Part shown: positions 7,178 through 13,913 of the stretch, piece by piece
Position numbering within the stretch: the stretch's first letter is position 1
How the letters are laid out: each line of letters starts with the position of its first letter
Source of the DNA: RGIG7213 sp045636245
Lineage (GTDB): Bacteria > Bacillota > Clostridia > Oscillospirales > CAG-272
DNA: 18,933 bases
Reading direction: 5' to 3'
NCBI GenBank assembly: GCA_045636245.1
Contig: JAZTXA010000145.1
Location: forward strand, 1-18,933
The notes under the pieces: model-generated
What the model was told of the DNA's origin: nothing
The model's input: only the letters and a program-made list of their open reading frames with translations
Databases searched by the model: none
Program-made: the position numbers and the translations under genes

Positions 7178-7966
7178 TCAAAGTTTGATGTTATACCTTG
7201 CGGAATATTTTCCCAAAAAGGTTATTATGAGCACGAGTATCACCGTTTCAAATGGGAACATCACAAGATTTTTTATGACGCGCGCAGGAAGAAGGGCAAT
7301 AAATGTATTGCTGTACAGAACACTGCAGCAGAACGTATTGAGAATTATGTTACAAACAAGTGTATCAAGTGCCTTTGCAAGAACAATGCGCCATACGGGA
7401 AGCTTGCCGTTTTTGGCATATTCTCTATTCAGGATAAGGCCATAGAAAAATCCGCTTATAAGTGCCGTTACAGTAAATCCCGGAAAAAGCATACCACCCG
7501 CAGGATTTACCATATATCCGACAATATCGGCAGAAGCGCCGAATGCCATACCCGTAGCGGGACCGTATAAATATCCGCACAAAGCAATAAAAATATACGT
7601 AAACGTAATTTTCATTTCCTGAACAGGCATTATCTCAACAAGCGACACCATCCCCGCAAGCGACAAAAGCAGTGCACAAATTACAAGTTTCATCGTACGT
7701 TTTTTCAAAGAAAGCCTGTCCTGCTCACGTATTTCATCCCCTAATTTAACAGTAAACGAAATAATGAGCACTACAACACCAACCACTCCCAAGCCCCAGA
7801 AAAGCGCAAATCTTTCGGGACTTGTAGTCTTTATGGCGGCAAATGTAAGAGGTGTACCCTTTACAATTGCATACGAAACGGCACGCACGGCAAGCGTGAT
7901 GAACTGCATTATCAAAAGAACTATGCCGCACATAAAAAGTCTGTGATTGTTTTTTAATTTTAACAT
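7178..7966 (-). CDS. folT: FolT-like ECF transporter S-component (folate), N-terminally extended
   Basis: Membrane substrate-binding subunit of an energy-coupling-factor vitamin transporter, 262 residues from the ATG at 7966. The open frame extends 54 codons upstream, but that part is the riboswitch and terminator; a purine-rich AAGGAAAAA lies just before the ATG. Residues about 90-258 match FolT: KLVICALLLSLAGMVSLVEI, GYLYGPATGMAFGASADIVGYMVNP, then PARVIKNLVMFPFE near the end, with an Arg-Lys pair as in FolT folate pockets. FolT proteins are usually near 170-180 residues. Here about 85 extra residues carry two additional membrane helices (about 11-33 and 53-75). The THF riboswitch upstream independently supports folate as substrate. 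The shared ECF ATPases and T-component are not in this window. Confidence 0.87.
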   Translation of the reverse strand: MLKLKNNHRLFMCGIVLLIMQFITLAVRAVSYAIVKGTPLTFAAIKTTSPERFALFWGLGVVGVVVLIISFTVKLGDEIREQDRLSLKKRTMKLVICALLLSLAGMVSLVEIMPVQEMKITFTYIFIALCGYLYGPATGMAFGASADIVGYMVNPAGGMLFPGFTVTALISGFFYGLILNREYAKNGKLPVWRIVLAKALDTLVCNIILNTFCCSVLYSNTFIALLPARVIKNLVMFPFETVILVLIITFLGKYSARYNIKL

Positions 7967-8005
7967 CTTGGTTTTTCCTTCCTGACAGATGGAAATTCCC
8001 GTAGA

Positions 8006-8033
8006 TAAAAAAGGGAGAGTGCAAAACTCTCCC
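8006..8033 (-). terminator. Riboswitch-controlled terminator in the folT leader
   Basis: A perfect 8-bp stem GGGAGAGT / ACTCTCCC (8033-8026 and 8020-8013) with a 5-nt loop is followed by six U residues on the minus strand. It sits between the THF aptamer and the folT start, as expected for transcriptional attenuation. Confidence 0.9.
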
Positions 8034-8050
8034 GTAAGATCGGCAAACCG

Positions 8051-8168
8051 TAATCCAGCGGGATGCGGACATAAAACCGCAGCCTTTCGGCAATTCGTCC
8101 GGCAGACAACTCCCCGTCCTGCCGACACTGCGGAAAAATCCGCATACGCTTTATATCCTACTCTGTTT
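8051..8168 (-). promoter_or_regulatory. Tetrahydrofolate (THF) riboswitch aptamer
   Basis: The leader RNA has the THF-riboswitch core in order: CAGAGUAGG (8165-8157), AUAUAAA (P2 5' strand), GCGUA...GUG junction, a GCAG...CUGC stem enclosing GACGGGGAGUUGUC, then GGACGAA, a GCCGAAAGGC hairpin, GCGGU, UUUAUGU (P2 3' strand, pairing with AUAUAAA with one G-U) and CCGCAUC ending in CGCUG, which closes CAG. This closely follows the E. siraeum-type THF aptamer as I recall it. One difference is a 12- to 16-nt hairpin (UGCGGA, UUUU, UCCGCA) inserted into the GCGUAAAGUG-type junction. The downstream gene is FolT-like and a terminator follows, so high THF most likely switches transcription off. Boundaries are approximate. 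Confidence 0.88.
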
Positions 8169-8174
8169 ATGTAT

Positions 8175-8183
8175 ATTCTATCA
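8175..8183 (-). promoter_or_regulatory. Extended -10 promoter for the folT leader
   Basis: TGATAGAAT on the minus strand (TGn plus TAGAAT) would start transcription near 8168, just before the aptamer. No good -35 lies at 16-18 nt; an alternative TTTACT-17-TATACA overlaps but would start inside the aptamer. Confidence 0.45.
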
Positions 8184-8324
8184 CTCCTATTCAGTAAATT
8201 CTATTGACATATTAACCATTTTTTTAAATTTAAAAACCTCTTTTTTCATCAAAATATACATATTTTTGCGTGAAATTTCATAAAATTAGAAGTTTTTTGT
8301 TTTCACATCATACACAATTCGATA

Positions 8325-8353
8325 TTGAAATGATGACTCCGTCATTGTATAAT
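8325..8353 (+). promoter_or_regulatory. Promoter of the MBOAT/DHHW operon
   Basis: TTGAAA (8325-8330), 17-nt spacer, perfect TATAAT (8348-8353). The spacer holds a small palindrome ATGAC-TCC-GTCAT (8333-8345), a possible operator. The rest of the divergent gap 8204-8324 is AT-rich, with no gene that I can see. Confidence 0.8.
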
Positions 8354-8386
8354 TAATATAATTTTTAAAATTATCATGGAGTATGT

Positions 8387-9805
8387 ATGGTATTTTCAAG
8401 TCTTGAATTTTTATTCCTGTACATGCCTATTGCATTGGCTGTGTACTTTCTTGTTCCAAGAAAAGCAAAAAACATATGGCTTTTGCTTATAAGCCTTGTT
8501 TTTTACGGTTGGGGCGAACCTGTGTATATCTCGCTTATGGTATTCACAATTATCGTGGATTACATATGCGGATATTTTGTCGATAAGTATCGGGAAGACC
8601 GAAAAAAAGCAAAAACAGTTTTGGTTATCAGCGTAATAATCAACCTTGCTATTCTCGGATTTTTCAAATATTACGATTTTATTGTCGGAAGCATACTAAA
8701 TCTTATACCCGGTGTTAATATCCCGTTGCTCGGTTTAGGGCTTCCAATCGGCATTTCTTTTTACACTTTCCAAGCACTTTCGTATGTTATCGACGTGTAC
8801 AGAGGCGATGCTAATGTACAAAAGAAGATCACCTCTTTCGGTGCGTATGTAACCCTTTTCCCTCAGCTTATCGCGGGACCTATAGTGCGTTACAAGGATG
8901 TTGACGACCAGCTCAATGACCGCTTCGAGTCTGTCGATCTCTTTGCGTCGGGTGTAAGAACATTTACAGCCGGTCTTGCAAAAAAGATAGTCTTTGCCAA
9001 CGCAATCGGCGAGGTTTGGAATTATTTCCGAGATATTCCCACGGATGAGCGTTCTGTAATTGCCGCTTGGTTCGGCATCATCTGCTATTCCTTACAGCTT
9101 TATTTCGATTTCTCTGCATATTCCGATATGGCAATAGGTCTCGGAAAGATGCTCGGCTTCCGTTTCTTGGAGAACTTCAACTATCCGTATATTTCAAAAA
9201 GCATTACGGAATTCTGGCGCAGATGGCATATGTCACTGTCAACATGGTTCAGAGACAATGTTTATTTTCCTCTTGGCGGTTCAAGAAAAGGTAAATTCAA
9301 AACGTACAGGAACCTGCTTATCGTTTGGCTTCTCACGGGTATCTGGCACGGTGCATACTGGAACTACATACTTTGGGGTATATATTACGGCATAATACTT
9401 ATGCTCGAAAAGGGTTTTCTGCTTAAATGGCTCGAAAAGATTCCTGCATTTTTCAGGCATATTTATACACTTATCATCGTTCTCTTTGGTTGGCTTTTGT
9501 TTGTATTTGAGGACATAGGCGCAGGCTTTGATTATATTAAGAACATGTTCGGTGTAAACGGCGCAGGACTTTTAACTGCATCAGATGCATATGAGATAAC
9601 AAGAAATCTCGTATTTGTTGCAATTTTATGTGTAGCCTGCACTCCGCTTCCCAAAAAGCTTTTCTATAAGTTATACTTTAACGAAAGCAAGCTCGGCACG
9701 GTTTACAGATACGCTGTTCCCCTTGTTGCATTAGTATTTTTAACCGTCAGCATAGCATATCTTGTTGACTCAAGCTTCAATCCGTTCTTATACTTCAGAT
9801 TCTAA
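8387..9805 (+). CDS. MBOAT-family O-acyltransferase (AlgI/DltB-like)
   Basis: A 472-residue polytopic membrane acyltransferase. Family motifs: FYGWGEP (39-45), GLPIGISFYTFQALSYVIDVYRG (118-140), FPQLIAGPIVRYKD (158-171), FWRRWHMSLSTWFRDNVYFPLGG with H281, and LTGIWHGAYWNYILWG with the probable catalytic H321. MBOAT proteins of this group move an acyl group, usually acetyl, across the membrane to decorate exopolysaccharide or other envelope polymers. The start is supported by GGAG 5 nt upstream and a strong promoter. The next gene, a DHHW protein, follows after 12 nt, which matches AlgI-AlgJ/AlgX pairs rather than the dlt operon (no dltA/dltC nearby). The acceptor polymer is unknown. Confidence 0.92.
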   Translation: MVFSSLEFLFLYMPIALAVYFLVPRKAKNIWLLLISLVFYGWGEPVYISLMVFTIIVDYICGYFVDKYREDRKKAKTVLVISVIINLAILGFFKYYDFIVGSILNLIPGVNIPLLGLGLPIGISFYTFQALSYVIDVYRGDANVQKKITSFGAYVTLFPQLIAGPIVRYKDVDDQLNDRFESVDLFASGVRTFTAGLAKKIVFANAIGEVWNYFRDIPTDERSVIAAWFGIICYSLQLYFDFSAYSDMAIGLGKMLGFRFLENFNYPYISKSITEFWRRWHMSLSTWFRDNVYFPLGGSRKGKFKTYRNLLIVWLLTGIWHGAYWNYILWGIYYGIILMLEKGFLLKWLEKIPAFFRHIYTLIIVLFGWLLFVFEDIGAGFDYIKNMFGVNGAGLLTASDAYEITRNLVFVAILCVACTPLPKKLFYKLYFNESKLGTVYRYAVPLVALVFLTVSIAYLVDSSFNPFLYFRF

Positions 9806-9817
9806 AAGGAGGCAGTT

Positions 9818-11188
9818 ATGAGTGAAATGAAAAAGCCCGAAGCTGAAATATTACTTGAAAAACAGCTCGAATTGGCACCTAAAGCAAAAAAGTCTAATGT
9901 TATAACTACAACGATCTTTTTAACTGTAATATTCGCGGTAACAGTTATTTTCTGGATAATGCCCGACAATGCATATTCGGGCGAGGAAAAAAGAGCTTTG
10001 AAACAGCTTCCTGAAATGACAGCGGAAAGATTTATAAGTGATTTCAAGCAAGATATAAAAGAAATATTCATGACATATGAAGAAAAGCAAAGTCTTGCGG
10101 CAGAAAATAAAGTTTTCGCAGATGAAATTGCAGAATACTACGCAGATCAGTTTCCCGGCAGAAATGTCATGCGTACGCTCAAAGGTTACACAGAAGCTAT
10201 ACTTTGCAAACAAGAATCAAACGGTATCATAATTTCAGAAGGCATGCTGATAAACCCAGATACGATAACGGGAACGACAGAAGATGAAAACGGTGTTATC
10301 TGTGACAGAAATGCAGAAGATGCTGTTAAAAACATAACCAAAAACATCGGTTATATCAATTACTTAAGCAAAATACTTGCACCTTCAAACACAGATGTAT
10401 ATACAGCTGTAGCGGGCAGAACTGTTGATGTTTATAAAGATATCTTGCCGTCACTTTATCCGTCGGATGAAAACGATGCTTTTTGGCAAGCTTATAAGGA
10501 TGCATCGGAAAAAGCAGGTATAAATACAGTTGATGTACTTTCACCTTTGAAAAATCATGCGGACAGCGGCGAATATGTTTATTATAAAACAGACCATCAC
10601 TGGACAACACTCGGTGCATATTACGCTTACGTTGAGATAATGAAATCGTTTGGTGAGGAGCCTTTACCGATTGAAGCATTTACAAAGGAAATTGCAAGCG
10701 AGGACTTTTTGGGTACTGTCTATGCAAAATCAGGAATTGCCCCATCAGGTGCTGACACGATGACCTTCTTCCGCTTCGAAAACGATGAAGGATTTACAAC
10801 TACTGTTCCTGTTGGCGAAGATATAACGGAATACAAAGGATTTTACAACCGTAAATATTTAAGTGAAGCCGATAAATACAGCGCATTTTTAGGCCACGAT
10901 AACTTTGAATTCGGCGGAAACAACCCATTAACACTTATCACCAAAGACGGGGAGGAAAACAGAGAAAAGCTTGTTCTTATCAAAGACAGCTTCGCTCACT
11001 CACTTGCTCCCTTCCTTGCATATCATTACGATCTTGTAATCCTTGATATGCGTTATTATATCCCCGACGGTACAATAAACAAAACGGTCGCACAGTATGC
11101 AGCAGACGAAACCGTGTCAAAGGTGCTTATCCTTTACAATATGGAAACATTTATGAATGATGAATATCTGATGCGCATAATAGGTTAA
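9818..11188 (+). CDS. DHHW family protein (AlgJ/AlgX-like SGNH O-acetyltransferase partner)
   Basis: A 456-residue protein with a cytoplasmic N-terminus, one membrane anchor (about 26-48) and a large extracytoplasmic domain. It carries the family signature DHHW (259-262) in YKTDHHWTTLGAYYAY, and LIKDSFAHSLAPFLAYHYDLVILDMRYY (387-414) with the candidate nucleophile S391. These correspond to the Asp-His and Ser elements of the AlgJ/AlgX SGNH-like fold. It probably accepts the acyl group from the MBOAT partner and places it on the extracellular glycan. AAAGGAGG lies 5 nt before the ATG. It is followed directly by a bidirectional terminator. Confidence 0.92.
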   Translation: MSEMKKPEAEILLEKQLELAPKAKKSNVITTTIFLTVIFAVTVIFWIMPDNAYSGEEKRALKQLPEMTAERFISDFKQDIKEIFMTYEEKQSLAAENKVFADEIAEYYADQFPGRNVMRTLKGYTEAILCKQESNGIIISEGMLINPDTITGTTEDENGVICDRNAEDAVKNITKNIGYINYLSKILAPSNTDVYTAVAGRTVDVYKDILPSLYPSDENDAFWQAYKDASEKAGINTVDVLSPLKNHADSGEYVYYKTDHHWTTLGAYYAYVEIMKSFGEEPLPIEAFTKEIASEDFLGTVYAKSGIAPSGADTMTFFRFENDEGFTTTVPVGEDITEYKGFYNRKYLSEADKYSAFLGHDNFEFGGNNPLTLITKDGEENREKLVLIKDSFAHSLAPFLAYHYDLVILDMRYYIPDGTINKTVAQYAADETVSKVLILYNMETFMNDEYLMRIIG

Positions 11189-11192
11189 AAAT

Positions 11193-11232
11193 AAAATCAG
11201 CCTGTACGTTTAATAACGCACAGGCTGATTTT
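11193..11232. terminator. Bidirectional terminator between DHHW and helicase-loader genes
   Basis: A 13-bp stem AAAATCAGCCTGT / ACAGGCTGATTTT is extended by an inner CGTT/AACG stem and a TAAT loop. A and T runs flank both sides. It lies between convergent genes ending at 11188 and 11240. Confidence 0.92.
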
Positions 11233-11239
11233 TATCGTT

Positions 11240-12214
11240 TTAATCCATTAAAAGCTTTTTCATTCTTATATCTTTACCCGTGAAAATAAAGGGCTTGAAC
11301 TCCCCTGCAAGACGCGAGAATATTCTGTCGTCATATCGTGTTCTCAAATCCTTATGGGCAAGATTTGTATTTATTATCATCGCCTTTCCTTCACAGTATC
11401 TCGTATTGACAAGATTATAAAGGCATGATGTCGTAAACTGATTTACATTTTCTGTTCCGAGGTCGTCGATCACCAAAAGCTCGCAGTCGAAATATTTATC
11501 AGATCTCGGTGCTTCTGTCTGTGTGCGCTTGAATTTGTCATATTCAAAGTCCGCAAAGATATTCTGCGCCGTGTTATATATCACATAATAACCTCTGGAG
11601 ATAATTCCTGCGGAAACTGCCACAGAAAGATGCGTTTTTCCTGTACCTGTTGTGCCCAAAAACAAAAGACTGTCGTTATTTTCCTTTGAAAATGTATCCA
11701 CATATTCCTTCAGCTTTCCAAGTATAAAGGACATATTTTCAAAGTCCTTCAGGTCATCGGCATAATATGAAAGGTCGAAATTGTCAAAGCGCATCTTGTC
11801 GGCAAGTATTCCAAGGCCTGAAATTTCCGTCATGCGCTTTGCAAGCTCATTTTTCATACAAATGCACATTTTACCGTCAAATGTCCCTGTATCTGCACAT
11901 TTTCCGCATCTGTATTTCGGCATAAAATGATCTTCGGGATATCCGTATTTTTCAAGAAGCTGTGCGCGTTTTGAAAGCAACTGTGCATTTCTTTCCTTCA
12001 GCTCGGAAAGCTTTTCTTCCAGATGTGAGCGTCCGTCTGTTGCCGCCTTGAAAACTGACAGCGCTGTTTTTGAAAGCTCTGCCTCAACCTCTCCCAAATC
12101 GGGATATTTTTCGGAAAGTGACATGCGCCTTGCATCTGCATCCCTGCGCGCTTTCTGTGCATTTTCGTCAAACGACCGTTTGACCGATATGTATATATCG
12201 TCTCTGTAACTCAT
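11240..12214 (-). CDS. DnaI/DnaC-like AAA+ helicase loader
   Basis: A 324-residue ATPase expected to load the replicative helicase (DnaC/DnaB) onto DNA. An N-terminal, partly coiled-coil helicase-interaction region (1-95) leads to a Cys cluster CGKCADTG...CICM (C103, C106, C117, C119) resembling the zinc module of DnaI. The AAA+ domain has Walker A GTTGTGKT (187-194), Walker B LLVIDD (246-251), sensor-1 NTN (282-284) and a DDRIFSRL arginine-finger stretch (295-302). It starts inside the dnaD stop codon (TAATG). Transposon-encoded IstB proteins are similar in the AAA+ part, but the zinc module and the dnaD neighbour favour a chromosomal loader. Confidence 0.88.
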   Translation of the reverse strand: MSYRDDIYISVKRSFDENAQKARRDADARRMSLSEKYPDLGEVEAELSKTALSVFKAATDGRSHLEEKLSELKERNAQLLSKRAQLLEKYGYPEDHFMPKYRCGKCADTGTFDGKMCICMKNELAKRMTEISGLGILADKMRFDNFDLSYYADDLKDFENMSFILGKLKEYVDTFSKENNDSLLFLGTTGTGKTHLSVAVSAGIISRGYYVIYNTAQNIFADFEYDKFKRTQTEAPRSDKYFDCELLVIDDLGTENVNQFTTSCLYNLVNTRYCEGKAMIINTNLAHKDLRTRYDDRIFSRLAGEFKPFIFTGKDIRMKKLLMD

Positions 12215-13182
12215 TATTTTTTATCCTTATAACTGCGTTTGATGGCAGCCGTCATAAATTCATCCTCGTCGAAATTGCCAAGCTGAGTTTTGTTTTTTGC
12301 CTCTTTTTCCTTTTGGCTCGCCTTGTAGCTTTCAGCCTCTGCCTTTGTTTCTTCGACCGTCGTAAAACCTTCTGCGTGCCATCTTTTCAGTATAGCGGAA
12401 GCATAGCTTACAGCCGACTCTCCTGTTCTGTCAACGGTTATCTCATACGCTTCTTTTATCATTTCAAATGGCATGTTGTATTCTTCTATCCAACGGATAA
12501 AATTATTCTTTTCCTTTGAAGTAAGCGCTCGTGTACCTACTCCGAACAGATCCTTTATTCTGTACAAAAGATTGTTCTTTTTGTCCTCTTCCGCAAGGTG
12601 GGAATCAAGCGCTTCAATGGTAATAATATCATTGTCAAACATGCTGTATGCCATACGCGATATATAAACTACCGATTTTTTATCGTTCGCTATACAGTAT
12701 TCAAACAGCCTGTCTATGTACTCGGGCGAAAGCCTGAGATATTCATACATAGATACGAGATGCGATACTTCATTTTTGTTAAGCATCTTTCCCAAAAATC
12801 CGCTGCATCTGTCAATAAGTCTTTTCAGTTCATCGCTTTTTTCGATAATATCAGCCGCTTCCTCGCTTGAATACTCGGGTGCTTCCTTTTTAAGAAGATC
12901 GGATGATTTATTTTTCTTTTCAATAACGGGTTTATTTATATTTTCAGAATCGAGAAATGCCCCGTTTTTATCCCAAAAGCTTATCGCATCTTCTATATCA
13001 GCCCACTGCATGTGCAAGTCTTTAACGGCACGTGCGCGGTTCTTGGAAGGATCTTTTCTGAAATCGTCATTCGAGCAAAGGTATACCATAACGCGGAACT
13101 GCTCTGCCGTAGCAGTTTGCATAACACGAAATACAGGATCAAGGGGCAAGGATAAAACGTGTGCAGAATAATTAATTTCCAT
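12214..13182 (-). CDS. dnaD: DnaD-domain replication initiation protein
   Basis: A 322-residue primosomal protein that helps remodel DNA and recruit helicase with the loader. An N-terminal winged-helix-like region (about 1-85) is followed by two DnaD-type helical domains (about 118-200 and 205-278). The second ends with the family YxxxIxxW signature (Y260, I264, W268; SYASAILKRW). The arrangement resembles both DnaD and B. subtilis DnaB. The ATG at 13182 is preferred over an upstream in-frame ATG at 13212 because GGAGGGGAG lies just before it. It overlaps the rex 3' end by 11 nt and the loader gene by 1 nt, so the three are translationally coupled. Confidence 0.88.
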   Translation of the reverse strand: MEINYSAHVLSLPLDPVFRVMQTATAEQFRVMVYLCSNDDFRKDPSKNRARAVKDLHMQWADIEDAISFWDKNGAFLDSENINKPVIEKKNKSSDLLKKEAPEYSSEEAADIIEKSDELKRLIDRCSGFLGKMLNKNEVSHLVSMYEYLRLSPEYIDRLFEYCIANDKKSVVYISRMAYSMFDNDIITIEALDSHLAEEDKKNNLLYRIKDLFGVGTRALTSKEKNNFIRWIEEYNMPFEMIKEAYEITVDRTGESAVSYASAILKRWHAEGFTTVEETKAEAESYKASQKEKEAKNKTQLGNFDEDEFMTAAIKRSYKDKK

Positions 13183-13876
13183 TCTTCTCCCCTCCGTTTT
13201 CTGTGTTTTCAACGCAATTTATCTCATTCATAAGAAGCATAAGCGAATCACCAAGCATAACATTCCGGCACTTTATTTTCGCGGAATGAAGCTCCTGCAA
13301 GGAAAAATTCCAAGCACCTTTAATACCGCATTCAAAAAGGAAATCACAAACAGCTTCATTTATTTCAGGCAAAGCAATGACAGCTATTGCAATTTTGTTT
13401 TCGGGCGCAAAATCCTTAAGTTTTTCAACCGCATCAACTGTAAAGCCTTTGCAGTCATTACCTATATCCTCCTTATCATAGGAGAACACACCCTTTATGC
13501 ATATTCCGCGTATATCAAAAATATTTGATGACAAAAGTGCACGTGTCATATCGCCAGCTCCAATAATAACAGCGGGATATTTTTTATTAACACAAAGTAT
13601 TCTGCTTACCTGAGTATATAAAAACCTCACGTTATATCCGTAGCCCTGCTGTCCAAAATCACCGAAGGCATTAAAATCCTGACGCACCTGCGAGGGTGTT
13701 ATCCCCATAAGCTTCGCCAAATCACCTGATGAAATACGGAGAATATCATTGTTTAAAAGATCTCTTAAGTATCTGAAATATCTCGGCATTCTCCTCATAA
13801 TGGAAGCTGATACAACGTTTTCGCCCTCGGCGGTGCTTTTGTTTTTCGTTCTCTTTTCTATATCATTAAGTGCCAT
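13172..13876 (-). CDS. rex: Rex-family redox-sensing repressor with altered nucleotide-binding motif
   Basis: A 234-residue regulator. The N-terminal winged helix has the clostridial Rex sequence ITPSQVRQDFNAFGDFGQQGYGYNV (59-83). The Rossmann domain starts at AVIIGAGDM (102-110) and the C-terminal domain has IAVIALPE and CGIKGAWNFS. Rex normally senses NADH/NAD+ and represses fermentation genes. Two features depart from the usual pattern: the GxGxxG loop reads G106-A-G108-D-M-T111 (third Gly is Thr), and the usual FDxD after beta-2 reads F131-S132-Y-D134, losing the first acidic residue. NADH sensing may be changed. The ATG at 13876 has AAAGG 7 nt upstream; a longer GTG start at 13897 is possible. 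It follows the dehydrogenase gene by 37 nt. Confidence 0.88.
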   Translation of the reverse strand: MALNDIEKRTKNKSTAEGENVVSASIMRRMPRYFRYLRDLLNNDILRISSGDLAKLMGITPSQVRQDFNAFGDFGQQGYGYNVRFLYTQVSRILCVNKKYPAVIIGAGDMTRALLSSNIFDIRGICIKGVFSYDKEDIGNDCKGFTVDAVEKLKDFAPENKIAIAVIALPEINEAVCDFLFECGIKGAWNFSLQELHSAKIKCRNVMLGDSLMLLMNEINCVENTENGGEKNGN

Positions 13877-13913
13877 GATAATACCTTTCAACGGCACTTA
13901 CATTATGCCGAAA

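Noticed and set aside
7967..8128. N-terminal extension of the FolT-like frame
   Set aside because: It is the THF riboswitch and terminator read as protein; Cys/Arg-rich and not membrane-like.
11240..12214. IstB transposition helper instead of helicase loader
   Set aside because: No istA partner or inverted repeats; zinc Cys cluster and coupling to dnaD indicate a DnaI-type loader.
12716..13171. Open frame of 151 codons on the + strand over dnaD
   Set aside because: Serine-rich shadow frame without a ribosome binding site.
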